Shown: piece after piece, positions 14,121-22,668 of the stretch | Numbering within the stretch: the stretch's first letter is position 1 | Layout of the letters: the number at the start of each line of letters is the position of its first letter | Program-made: the position numbers and the translations under genes | Notes under the pieces: generated by a model | The model's database searches: none | Told to the model about the DNA's origin: nothing | The model's input: the letters and a program-made list of their open reading frames with translations, nothing else | Source of the DNA: an uncultured Eubacteriales bacterium | GTDB lineage: Bacteria; Bacillota; Clostridia; Christensenellales; Aristaeellaceae | DNA length: 64,000 nt | Assembly: GCA_902764915.1 (NCBI GenBank) | Contig: CACWXY010000001.1 | Location: forward strand, 166,778-230,777 | Reading direction: 5' to 3'

Positions 14121-16982
14121 TTATGCCACAGGAATCACATTGGACCAGTATACCTGATTATACAGGTCCGTAAACCGATAGCTGGTAACCACCTTAGCCG
14201 GATCCGGCAGATAAAGAGCACCCATGCTCATATCCTCAGAATAGATGATCGGATCCCCGATGGCGTAGCTCTTCTGATACTGAAGATCATACGTATAGTA
14301 ATCGCAGATGAACTGGATCTTGTCGCCCGCCTCCAGCGGCAGAAGATTCTTGGCAACGGTTTCCGTGACACTGCTGTCATAGTCAAACCGTGCGCCTACG
14401 ATATAGCCGTCCTCATGCTCGTTGTCAAAGACCACCAGCAGCTCGCACTGCATATCATTGAGAAGGGCCGGAATATAGCCGGTCGTCCGCCATGCATCGC
14501 CATCCTTCTGTGTATCCAGACACCAGTAGCCTACGATCTTGCCGGCAAAGGATACCCAGGCTCCGTCGTTGACTGCAATCAGCCGCCCATCCTCAAACTC
14601 GTACACATTGTCAAGACCCAGGTCCAGATACCCACTGCCATCATCATAAAAGACATTCTGTTCTATGCTGTGCACCAGTGCCCACTTTTCCGCAGGCAGT
14701 TCCAGCGCATAGCGCCCGTCAGTCATCTTCTGGAAGATGAAATCAGACGAGGTGACATGGTGATCCTGTACATAGGAAACAGTCTCGGCATCGGTAAGCG
14801 TACGACCGGAGAAGAAATCCAGAGAGCCAATATCGCCCATGGAAGACATGTCTCCGCCCAGGAAAGCAGAAAGCAGAGACGAAATCATGTCTTCGGATCC
14901 GGAAGACGAGGACGAAGTGCCATAGGAGGAAGCAGAGGAGAAGATTGACGGAATGCTTTGATATCCGCCCGTAGCTGCCTGACCGGACACCTGCACACTG
15001 GCAAAGGCACGGAGCGCTTCGTTATAGCTGTCATCCATACCAATCTGCTGGAAAGTGGAAACCGCCTTGTCCACATTGCTCATCTTCCGGTAGGGGAAGA
15101 ATACGGACAGACCATAGGCATTGGTCATGGATCCGGAGCGATTGTACTTCACCGCCGCACGCGCCGCTTCCGCCAGTGCCTTGCCTTCCGTGGACTGCAG
15201 TTTCAGCGCAAAGTCCACCAGATCTACCTGATCCACCTTAGAGGATGCCGCAAACTCGCGGCAGTTGACGCGCGCATCCGACACCTGCTTGTACTCAGCA
15301 TTCTTCACAAGCCCAGTAACCGCCTTGGAAAAAGCCGTCAGCTTTTCCGGAACCGTTGTGCTCAGCTCAGCCAGATCCACCACAGAAAGCGTCGTATCCT
15401 GTCCCCGTGCCTGGCTCTGGCACGCACTGACAAAGTCATCGGCAATCTTCTTGCCCAATTCCAGGGTTCCCATGGAAGGATTCTGTCCCAGTGCCGTCAG
15501 CCACTCGGTATAATACCAGCCCACTCCCGGTTCTGTCTCCTCGGAAGCAATCATATAATCCGCATAGTCTGAAAGCATGAGCGCATTCTCCACACTGGCC
15601 ATAAGACAGGCGTCAAATCCGATCATGTCAAACTTAACGCCGCCGTCCTCCAGCGCCCTGCGGATACCGGCCAGGCTCATGGAACCGGAACGTGTGAACT
15701 TTTCATCATACCCATACCCTGCCACAGCACCGGAGCCGTGATCCCAGAGAATCAGCATATATCGATTGGCCGGGTAATGTTCCTTTCCGTAGCGGATGAA
15801 TGCCGAAAGCGTAGCGGGGTCAGTCATAGCCTTGGCGCCGTCATCTCTGACCAGATTCTGAAACTGCCCGTTTCTGACCTGCCACACCTGATTGGTGGAG
15901 GAAGAGATTGAACTGTTCTGCCAGCGTGTACATCCTCCGGTATAGAGAATCAGGGAAATGGAATCATCAAAGCTTGCCTTGAGCATTTCCTGAATATCCC
16001 GTGTAGCCATGGCGCTGCGGGATTCCAGATCCGTGCCGCACATGTAGACCATGAGCGTAATCTTGTCCTTGCCATTTCTCTTGATTGTCGTGTACTTCTT
16101 GCGGCTGCCGGAAGCCACCATGGTATTCAGCTTGGTGGAATCCGTGCGTACACCACTTCCGCTGCTGGAAGAAAGCGCTGCCTGGGATGAACTGGCAAAC
16201 CAGCTGTTGCCGAGAATGCTTTCCAGCGGCGAACCCGACGAAGACCCGGAAAGGAAGCCGGAGAGCATGCTCAGAGGATCTGCAGAAGAGGCGGTCGTAT
16301 CCGACCAGCTGCTGGTCGAACTCTGCGACTGCACGCTGGAAGTGTAAGGTACACTGGTAGGCAGAGAAATCGTCTGTGATGTATCGCTTCCGCCCCCGAA
16401 AAGTCCCGAAACCATGCCGCCTCCGCCCAGAAGGACAACCAGCGCTACAATAATCAGCGGCAGACATCCACCGCGTCCGCCGGCACGTCCACTGCTGCTC
16501 CCGCTGCCGCTGCCGCTGCCGGTGACGGGCGGAATAAAGGAAGGCGTTGAACCGGCAGAGGACGACTGCTGCCCCTGTGCCGGACGCGCAGAGGTCGTAC
16601 TTCCTGTCTGCGGGCGGTGCGCCTGCCCAGCCGTCGTTCCCGTCTGCGGGCGCTGGGCCTGACCGCCCAGCGGGATACCCTGGGGACGCTGCTGCGGATA
16701 CCCGCCTGCAGGGCGCTGCGCCTGCCCGGTCACATTGCCCGTCTGCGGACGCTGTGCCTGTCCCGCTCCGTTGCCTGTCTGCGGACGCTGAAACGTGCCG
16801 GTGGGGCGAACCGGCGTACTTCCCGTCTGGGGACGTGATCCCATTCCAGGACGCTTGACGCTCTCGCGGCCTTCCTGTGCGCCGGGCCTGCCTACCGGCC
16901 CCTGGGTCTGCACCTCTTCCTTGCGTTCCAGTTCGGATGCAGTCCCCTGTACTTTTCTTCTTCTGCCTTGCTGTTCTGCCAT
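14121..16982 (-). CDS. Membrane-anchored clostripain-family (C11) cysteine peptidase
   Basis: 953 residues. Residues 1-170 are low complexity with Pro/Gln/Gly repeats (RPQTGN, GQAQ), one membrane helix lies at about 172-190, a Ser-rich linker follows to about 290, and then comes a clostripain-like domain. The catalytic pair is visible: His in ILWDHGSGAVAGYG (about 415) and Cys in GFDACLMA (about 459). A long C-terminal region of unknown fold follows. The peptidase should be outside the cell and the repeats inside (inference from the single helix). ATG 16982 has GGAGG 9 nt upstream. It lies 57 nt after the SH3 protein gene on the same strand, so the two are probably one operon. Confidence 0.88.
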   Translation of the reverse strand: MAEQQGRRRKVQGTASELERKEEVQTQGPVGRPGAQEGRESVKRPGMGSRPQTGSTPVRPTGTFQRPQTGNGAGQAQRPQTGNVTGQAQRPAGGYPQQRPQGIPLGGQAQRPQTGTTAGQAHRPQTGSTTSARPAQGQQSSSAGSTPSFIPPVTGSGSGSGSSSGRAGGRGGCLPLIIVALVVLLGGGGMVSGLFGGGSDTSQTISLPTSVPYTSSVQSQSSTSSWSDTTASSADPLSMLSGFLSGSSSGSPLESILGNSWFASSSQAALSSSSGSGVRTDSTKLNTMVASGSRKKYTTIKRNGKDKITLMVYMCGTDLESRSAMATRDIQEMLKASFDDSISLILYTGGCTRWQNSSISSSTNQVWQVRNGQFQNLVRDDGAKAMTDPATLSAFIRYGKEHYPANRYMLILWDHGSGAVAGYGYDEKFTRSGSMSLAGIRRALEDGGVKFDMIGFDACLMASVENALMLSDYADYMIASEETEPGVGWYYTEWLTALGQNPSMGTLELGKKIADDFVSACQSQARGQDTTLSVVDLAELSTTVPEKLTAFSKAVTGLVKNAEYKQVSDARVNCREFAASSKVDQVDLVDFALKLQSTEGKALAEAARAAVKYNRSGSMTNAYGLSVFFPYRKMSNVDKAVSTFQQIGMDDSYNEALRAFASVQVSGQAATGGYQSIPSIFSSASSYGTSSSSSGSEDMISSLLSAFLGGDMSSMGDIGSLDFFSGRTLTDAETVSYVQDHHVTSSDFIFQKMTDGRYALELPAEKWALVHSIEQNVFYDDGSGYLDLGLDNVYEFEDGRLIAVNDGAWVSFAGKIVGYWCLDTQKDGDAWRTTGYIPALLNDMQCELLVVFDNEHEDGYIVGARFDYDSSVTETVAKNLLPLEAGDKIQFICDYYTYDLQYQKSYAIGDPIIYSEDMSMGALYLPDPAKVVTSYRFTDLYNQVYWSNVIPVA
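16590..16840 (-). repeat. Degenerate 36-bp coding repeats (RPQTGxxxGQAQ)
   Basis: About five imperfect copies of a 12-residue unit of the type RPQTGNGAGQAQ within the cytosolic N-terminus of the C11 peptidase. Copies vary at synonymous positions, so they are not recent exact duplications. Confidence 0.75.
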
Positions 16983-17039
16983 GGTCTCATTCCTCCGCTC
17001 TCTTATCAGAATCATACTGCTTTTATATTGAATGACTAT

Positions 17040-18608
17040 TTACTGCAGATATCGGTGCCATATGTATCCGGTCTGTCCCGTATCACTGTCCGGCTTTTTC
17101 CACCAGACCATAATCCAGCCGTCCGCACAGTCCTCCGCCAGCACCTGCACCTGTGTGCCGCGGTTCAGATGCGCAAGAGACGCGGACTGTTTGGAGTCCA
17201 GTGCCCGCAGATGTACCCAGTCCACACCGGCAACCTTCCGATATGTGGGCGCATTCAGCACCAGGCGCTTTATTCCCTCTTCCCTTTTCAGAAAGGGAGC
17301 GGTATCGCCGTAATACCAGTCACTGGCATACGTATTGTCCCAGAGCGTCATCTGCGACGGCTTCATCAGCAGAAGGCTTTCCCGTACCGTCTTCTCGTCC
17401 GGTGTGTCCACTGTATAAGCCGCCACAGGCACCGGCTGCCGTTTCTCCCAGAGATAGAACACAGTTTCCGCATGCGTCGCTCCATACTCTTCATAGCTGA
17501 TCAGCACCGGTTCACCCTCCCCGGTAACTGTCAGCGACAGATCAGCCAGTTCGAGCTGTCCCTCCGTAGGGCCTCCGTTCCACCCTGCGCATTTCATGAC
17601 AGGATCAAAAGCGCCTTTGTCAGGATTCCACAGACAGAAGCTCTCATGGAGATTGCTTGCGTCGGCACGCACCGACAGCACCAGATCCCGGAAACCATCC
17701 TGATTGATATCGTACAGGCGTGCCATGGACGCCGCTTCATCCATGCGCGGCGTTTCCCGGCTTTCATAGGTAAGCGTCTGGGAAAACGTATGATCCCGCG
17801 ACTGGATCTCTGCCTTCAGTGTATAGACATATCCAGCCGCATCCACCGTGTGTTCCTGCATCTCCGACACCGAAACATCCACAAGTCCCCCCAACTGGGG
17901 GACAAGGCTGGACAGGCGGAAAATGCCATCTTCCTTCTCCGGCGCCACGGCTTTCGGAGCCTCCTGCTGCCTGTTTTCCCACCAGTCATACAGAAGCATG
18001 AGCGGCGGGTATATGACCGCCTCCTGCCATGCGCTGCACATCTCCTGCACCTGACTGCTTCGGATGGTCTGTCCATTCAGCGTCCAGACAGTCTCCTTTT
18101 CGCTGTTGACCACAAGCTTCTGCGGAAATACGACATTTCCGTTTTCCCACTGACCTCTGGCATAGATCGACTCAGAGGCACCGTTCGCGCCTTCATTATA
18201 AAATCCATAGCCGGATTCCGTCTGCATCAGATAAATGCGGTTCCGTTCCCAGCCTCGCAGTGCAAGACAAGGTACTCCATCCCGCAGGGTCCAGACATCA
18301 AAAAGATAGCCCTCTGCACTCATCATGCCGGACTCACCGATCAGCAGTTCCTCCTGACCGTCCCCGTCCAGATCCCTGCAGAGAAAGCCGACTGTTTCCA
18401 ACGGATCGAGCCCTGTATAATAGGTAGCCTGCCGAACCGAAAAGTTCAGGGTATCATCCTCCCAGAGCGCTTCATTTCCCAGAAGTCCTTCTGTATACGC
18501 TTCCAGGATCGGTGCGTACAGCGCTTCCCCATCTGTGGCTTCCGCCATGGACAGCATGCACAGGCACAGTCCAAGCATGACTCCTGTGCACAGTGCCTTT
18601 CGCTTCAT
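17040..18608 (-). CDS. Secreted protein with C-terminal SH3-like domain
   Basis: 522 residues. The N-terminal signal peptide spans about residues 1-23, the long central region has no domain I can name, and the last 60 residues look like a bacterial SH3 domain (LNRGTQVQVLAED then GWIMVWW and GYIWHRYL). Two stretches, RDLDGDGQEELLIGE and YDINQDGFRDLVLS, resemble EF-hand or integrin-type Asp-rich calcium loops. It may bind cell wall or a surface partner of the co-transcribed C11 peptidase (inference). ATG 18608 follows AAGGGGG; a good promoter at 18640-18668 excludes a start at 18668. Confidence 0.72.
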   Translation of the reverse strand: MKRKALCTGVMLGLCLCMLSMAEATDGEALYAPILEAYTEGLLGNEALWEDDTLNFSVRQATYYTGLDPLETVGFLCRDLDGDGQEELLIGESGMMSAEGYLFDVWTLRDGVPCLALRGWERNRIYLMQTESGYGFYNEGANGASESIYARGQWENGNVVFPQKLVVNSEKETVWTLNGQTIRSSQVQEMCSAWQEAVIYPPLMLLYDWWENRQQEAPKAVAPEKEDGIFRLSSLVPQLGGLVDVSVSEMQEHTVDAAGYVYTLKAEIQSRDHTFSQTLTYESRETPRMDEAASMARLYDINQDGFRDLVLSVRADASNLHESFCLWNPDKGAFDPVMKCAGWNGGPTEGQLELADLSLTVTGEGEPVLISYEEYGATHAETVFYLWEKRQPVPVAAYTVDTPDEKTVRESLLLMKPSQMTLWDNTYASDWYYGDTAPFLKREEGIKRLVLNAPTYRKVAGVDWVHLRALDSKQSASLAHLNRGTQVQVLAEDCADGWIMVWWKKPDSDTGQTGYIWHRYLQ

Positions 18609-18639
18609 CCCTATTCCCCCTTCGGCTGGCCATGAATGT

Positions 18640-18668
18640 ATTGTACTGTTTTCCTCCGCTCGTGGCAA
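18640..18668 (-). promoter_or_regulatory. Promoter of the SH3 protein-C11 peptidase operon
   Basis: -35 TTGCCA (18663-18668) and -10 TACAAT (18640-18645), 17 nt apart. Confidence 0.7.
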
Positions 18669-18707
18669 TCCGTTATGGTGCGTCAGCTATGCTTTTCCCT
18701 TGTTTCG

Positions 18708-18716
18708 TGATACAAT
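18708..18716 (+). promoter_or_regulatory. Extended -10 promoter of rimO operon
   Basis: TGATACAAT (TGn-TACAAT) with no good -35; 33 nt upstream of the rimO start. Confidence 0.45.
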
Positions 18717-18749
18717 CTCAATCGATAACAGGATGAAAGGACGCATGAC

Positions 18750-20066
18750 ATGACGGCGCTGAAAGTCGGTATTGTTTCCCTTGGCTGCAACAAAAACCGG
18801 GTCGACTCTGAGATCGCCCTGGGACTGATGCAGGATGCAGGGTATCGCCTGACCCCTGACCCGGCCGAGGCAGACATTCTCATGGTCAATACATGCGGGT
18901 TTATCGGGCCCGCCAAGGAAGAATCCATTGACACCATCCTGGAGATGGCCCAGTACAAGCAGACCGGGAAATGCCGTCTGCTGGTCGTCAGCGGCTGCCT
19001 GGCCCAGCGCTATGAGCAGGCTCTCATGGATGACATGCCGGAGATTGACGTACTGCTTGGCGTCAATCAGTACCAGTGCCTGCCACAGGCCATTGAGAAA
19101 GCGCTGAAAACCGGTGAGCGGGTCGCCTCCGTGGAGGATCCCAAGGCGTTTTATGAACATCGCAGGGTACTCACCACCCCCTCTTATTCCGCCTATATCC
19201 GCATCGGCGAAGGCTGTTCCAACCGCTGTACCTTCTGCGCCATTCCCCTGATCCGCGGAAACTATCGAAGCCGTGCGCAGGAGGACATTCTCTCAGAGAT
19301 ACGAGCCCTGGCCGATCAGGGGGTCAGCGAGCATGTTCTGGTCGCGCAGGACACCACGCGCTACGGCACCGACCACGGCGGACATACCACGCTTCCTGCG
19401 CTTCTCACGAAAGCTTCCGAGATAGATGGCGTACACTGGCTCCGGGTGCTGTACTGCTATCCAGACGAGACAAACGAAGCACTCCTGGATTTTCTGGCGG
19501 AAAACAGCAAGGCCTGTCCCTACCTGGATCTTCCGATCCAGCATATTAACGACACCATTCTCCGCCGCATGCACCGGCGCGGCACCAGTGCAGATATCCG
19601 TCGCTGTGTCCGCATGGCACACGAAAAAGGCATTACCCTGCGCACCTCTCTGATCGTGGGCTTTCCCGGAGAAACAGAAGCGCAGTTTCAGGAGCTTCTG
19701 GACTTTATGGAGGAAGCCCGTTTTGACAGGCTGGGCGCCTTTGCCTATTCTCCCGAAGAGGGCACACCGGCAGCCGATATGCCCGATCAGATACCGGAGG
19801 AAGTCAAGCAGGAGCGTCTGGACCGCCTGATGACACTGCAGTCCCGAATCTCCCTCCGCGCCAACCAAGCCCGCATCGGCGAAGAGACAGAAGTCCTCAT
19901 CACCGGAAAGCAGGACAGTCTCTATCGTGGGCGCTCCCGCCGTGAAGCCCCGGAGACGGATGGCGAAATTCTGGTCTCCAGTGCCCGGGCGCTTCCGATC
20001 GGTTCCTATGTGCGTGCACGCCTGACATCCGCTGATGTCTATGACATGCGAGGTGTGGTCCTATGA
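18750..20066 (+). CDS. rimO: Ribosomal protein S12 methylthiotransferase
   Basis: 438 residues, the standard size. A radical-SAM enzyme that methylthiolates an Asp of ribosomal protein S12. The N-terminal UPF0004 domain has SLGCNKNRVDSE, VNTCGF and SGCLAQRY; the radical-SAM cluster is GEGCSNRCTFC (CxxxCxxC); a TRAM domain ends the protein (VLITGKQDSLYRGRS). The Asn-Arg-Val-Asp stretch fits RimO rather than MiaB. AAAGGA lies 8 nt before ATG 18750. Its stop overlaps the pgsA start by 4 nt. Confidence 0.95.
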   Translation: MTALKVGIVSLGCNKNRVDSEIALGLMQDAGYRLTPDPAEADILMVNTCGFIGPAKEESIDTILEMAQYKQTGKCRLLVVSGCLAQRYEQALMDDMPEIDVLLGVNQYQCLPQAIEKALKTGERVASVEDPKAFYEHRRVLTTPSYSAYIRIGEGCSNRCTFCAIPLIRGNYRSRAQEDILSEIRALADQGVSEHVLVAQDTTRYGTDHGGHTTLPALLTKASEIDGVHWLRVLYCYPDETNEALLDFLAENSKACPYLDLPIQHINDTILRRMHRRGTSADIRRCVRMAHEKGITLRTSLIVGFPGETEAQFQELLDFMEEARFDRLGAFAYSPEEGTPAADMPDQIPEEVKQERLDRLMTLQSRISLRANQARIGEETEVLITGKQDSLYRGRSRREAPETDGEILVSSARALPIGSYVRARLTSADVYDMRGVVL

Positions 20067-20590
20067 ATCTTCCCAATAAACTGTCGCTGCTGCGTGTAAT
20101 GCTGGTACCGGTCATGGTCATCCTGATGCTGCTTCCCGGGTCCGCTGCGTGGTACAGTGCGCTGGCCGTATTTCTTCTGGCCTGTCTGACCGATTACCTG
20201 GACGGACAGATTGCGCGCAGCCAGGGTCTGATCACGGATCTGGGCAAGTTCCTGGATCCGCTGGCTGACAAGCTGCTGCTTCTTTCCAGCCTGATCATGT
20301 TTACAGCCCTGTCTCTGTGTCCCACGTATCTGACCATTGCCGTTCTGGCAAGAGAGCTGGCTGTAGACGGGTTGCGGATGCTGGCCGCCAGCAAAGGACA
20401 GGTCATTGCCGCGGGAAAACTGGGAAAGATCAAGACTGTCAGTCAGATGATTCTGGTGATTCTCTTTTTCGTTTTCCGGCGTCCGGTGCCTGCCGATCCC
20501 TTCATGACAGTGGGTGCCATATGGGTGCTTGTCATTACTCTGCTCAGCGGTATCGATTATTTTAAGAATAATCTCTCACTTTTTTCCTGA
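20063..20590 (+). CDS. pgsA: CDP-diacylglycerol-glycerol-3-phosphate 3-phosphatidyltransferase
   Basis: 175 residues, with four or five membrane helices. It makes phosphatidylglycerol phosphate in the membrane. The CDP-alcohol phosphotransferase motif is complete: DYLDGQIAR, then G in SQGLITDLGKF and DPLADK. The ATGA overlap with rimO implies coupled translation, and the next gene starts 11 nt after its stop. Confidence 0.93.
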   Translation: MNLPNKLSLLRVMLVPVMVILMLLPGSAAWYSALAVFLLACLTDYLDGQIARSQGLITDLGKFLDPLADKLLLLSSLIMFTALSLCPTYLTIAVLARELAVDGLRMLAASKGQVIAAGKLGKIKTVSQMILVILFFVFRRPVPADPFMTVGAIWVLVITLLSGIDYFKNNLSLFS

Positions 20591-20601
20591 GGAAGTATGC
20601 C

Positions 20602-21354
20602 ATGAAGATCATGCTTATCCGCCATGCGGAACCCGACTATTCCATTGATTCCCTGACCCCCAAGGGGCGTGTGGAAGCCGAACTGCTTGCCCGGCGCATC
20701 AGCCGTGTCACAGATGTGCTCGGCTGTTACCTCTCGCCCCGGGGGCGCGCCCTGGATACGGCTGCCTATACGCTGAACAAGACACACTGGCCGGCACAGG
20801 TGCTCCCCTGGCTGGAAGAGTTCCGCGGAAGATGCTTTGACCCGGATGCCGGACGCGAGCGCAACTGCTGGGACTTCCGTCCGCATACCTATGAGGCCCA
20901 TCCCCTGTGGCAGGATCCGGATCGATTCCTCGAAGACCCCCTGTTTGCGGACAGCAATGTACCCAGGATCTGGAAAGAAACCACCGACGGCGTGGACGCG
21001 CTGCTTGCTTCCTTCGGCTACACCCGAAAGGGACAGGTCTGGTACTGCGGGAAAAACCGGGAAGGCACGCTTCTGCTCTTCTGCCATTTTGCCATTTCCA
21101 TGGCTGTCATGGGCTATCTCACTCATCAGTCGCCTGTAACGCTCTGGCAGAAATTCTGTATGGCGCCATCCTCTGTAACCACCCTGGTTTCCGAGGAACG
21201 CCTTGAGGGAGAGGTTGTCTTCCGCTGCATTCAGCTGGGAGATATGTCGCACCTCTATGCCGGCGGCGAACCCTATTCCACTGCCGGACTCTTTCCGGAG
21301 TTCTATGACGGCATCGATAATACAAGCCCCCGCAATTACGGCTCCATGCCGTAA
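20602..21354 (+). CDS. Histidine phosphatase family protein
   Basis: 250 residues. Starts MKIMLIRHAEPDYS, the catalytic RHG-type motif with Ala in place of Gly, and has a second catalytic His in LLLFCHFAISMAV. This places it in the phosphoglycerate mutase-like superfamily; the substrate is unknown. The family Arg near LSPRGRALDTA is also present. It is last in the rimO operon, with a Shine-Dalgarno GAGGAAG upstream and a 14-bp terminator after it. Confidence 0.83.
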   Translation: MKIMLIRHAEPDYSIDSLTPKGRVEAELLARRISRVTDVLGCYLSPRGRALDTAAYTLNKTHWPAQVLPWLEEFRGRCFDPDAGRERNCWDFRPHTYEAHPLWQDPDRFLEDPLFADSNVPRIWKETTDGVDALLASFGYTRKGQVWYCGKNREGTLLLFCHFAISMAVMGYLTHQSPVTLWQKFCMAPSSVTTLVSEERLEGEVVFRCIQLGDMSHLYAGGEPYSTAGLFPEFYDGIDNTSPRNYGSMP

Positions 21355-21366
21355 GCATGAAAGCAA

Positions 21367-21398
21367 AGGAAAAGGCAGCCAGCCGGCTGCCTTTTCCT
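21367..21398. terminator. Bidirectional terminator
   Basis: Perfect 14-bp stem (21367-21380 with 21385-21398), loop AGCC. It separates the rimO operon from the convergent 362-aa gene and overlaps the stop region of the latter. Confidence 0.85.
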
Positions 21399-22485
21399 AT
21401 CGCTGATTAAACATGGTCTTGAACGCTGTCTGATACATGGACAGGCTGGAGGGACTCAGACGCAGGCTCAGACGCATGACCACACGGTTAATCTGCATCA
21501 CCCGTCCGGACTCCGCCTGTTTCATGGTGCTCAGTTCCTCATATCGCCGCTCCGCATCGGCACTGCTGGCAAAGACCTCCACCATACCGCCGTTATCCAG
21601 GATTCCGTTCCCGTTTTCCAGTGTCTGATCCACCCAGGCGGCCTTGGACGTATATCCCCCAGGTGTGCCCAGCAGATGTTCCGAATCTGTATCCACGGTA
21701 TAGGTATACGCCTGTGCGATCGGAATGCCCCGGTTATACAGAGCCCGCACCACATCCTCTGCCGTATACCCGGGATCTCTGGGCCAGACAACGAACGCAA
21801 TGACTGCAATAAGCAATACCGCTGCCGCAGGGATTGCCCATTTCATCCAGGGTTTCAGTTTGCCCATCTTCTCCTGCATACCGCGCTGCGGCGTGGGAAT
21901 GGCGCTTCCCTGGGCTGCGTTTCCCAGCCCCTCCACAGGTCCTGTATACAGCGTGGCCTGTGGCGCTGTGTAGCTGCGCTGGATCGTACTGTATTCCCGC
22001 GACGGCTGAAAGGACTGTCCCTGCTGATTATAGAGCGAATAGCCCTGCTGTGCATCTGTTCCCGTTCCCATCTGCGCAGGATAGCCCTGGCTGTATCCGT
22101 TCCAGCTGCCGGACTGTGCGTATGCATTCGGGGATGGAGCATATCCCGGCATTCCCTGTCCGTCATAGCCGGCATAGGCGCCGGAAGCGCCTGCATACGG
22201 ATTCGCCTGCATACCCTGACTGTACATGGGATCGTTTATTCCGCTGTTTCCGCCCGCAGGGTCGCTGTAGCCCTGCCATGCAGGGTCTGCAGAATATCCC
22301 GCGGATGCACCCATATATCCTGTCTGCATGCCTCCCGTCTGGCTGTATCCTGTCTGCATAGCCTGGGAGTTCTGGTACAGGGCAGGATCTGGCTGTGCCG
22401 CATACGGATAGGCATTAACGGGGTTCGAGGCAGGCACATACCCGTTCTCCTCACGGTTCCCCTGTGCATCATAATCGTAAGCCAT
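21397..22485 (-). CDS. Unassigned membrane protein with Tyr/Gln/Gly-rich N-terminus
   Basis: 362 residues. Residues 1-210 are low complexity, rich in Y, Q, G, M and P, with short repeats such as MQTGYSQTG and MQTGYMG. One membrane helix (about 228-248, WAIPAAAVLLIAVIAFVVW) is followed by a soluble C-terminal domain of about 110 residues that I do not recognise. The plan matches the C11 peptidase encoded at 14121-16982: disordered cytosolic tail, one helix, external domain. AGGGGGATCC precedes the ATG. No co-transcribed partner is visible. Confidence 0.7.
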   Translation of the reverse strand: MAYDYDAQGNREENGYVPASNPVNAYPYAAQPDPALYQNSQAMQTGYSQTGGMQTGYMGASAGYSADPAWQGYSDPAGGNSGINDPMYSQGMQANPYAGASGAYAGYDGQGMPGYAPSPNAYAQSGSWNGYSQGYPAQMGTGTDAQQGYSLYNQQGQSFQPSREYSTIQRSYTAPQATLYTGPVEGLGNAAQGSAIPTPQRGMQEKMGKLKPWMKWAIPAAAVLLIAVIAFVVWPRDPGYTAEDVVRALYNRGIPIAQAYTYTVDTDSEHLLGTPGGYTSKAAWVDQTLENGNGILDNGGMVEVFASSADAERRYEELSTMKQAESGRVMQINRVVMRLSLRLSPSSLSMYQTAFKTMFNQR

Positions 22486-22597
22486 ATGGATCCCCCTGTT
22501 CTTTATAAATCATAGTGCATTCATTCTGCCACCGAAGAGATACGCTGTCAAGGAAAGCATGTCATTGTGCTGGGAACGGCTGCAGGAAAAGCAGCAT

Positions 22598-22626
22598 TTG
22601 CATTCCCACACTGATTCCATTACAAT
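22598..22626 (+). promoter_or_regulatory. Promoter of radA operon
   Basis: -35 TTGCAT (22598-22603) and -10 TACAAT (22621-22626), 17 nt apart. Confidence 0.65.
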
Positions 22627-22668
22627 GTGCCCTAAGTCTGTATTGACAGACGGAAAGAAGCGTTTGCC

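Noticed and set aside
16590..16840. Short repeats as a CRISPR or non-coding satellite
   Set aside because: They are in frame in the C11 peptidase gene and vary at synonymous sites.
16968..18635. Long rightward open frame opposite the SH3 protein gene
   Set aside because: The leftward frame has a promoter, ribosome site, signal peptide and SH3 domain; the rightward one has none of these.
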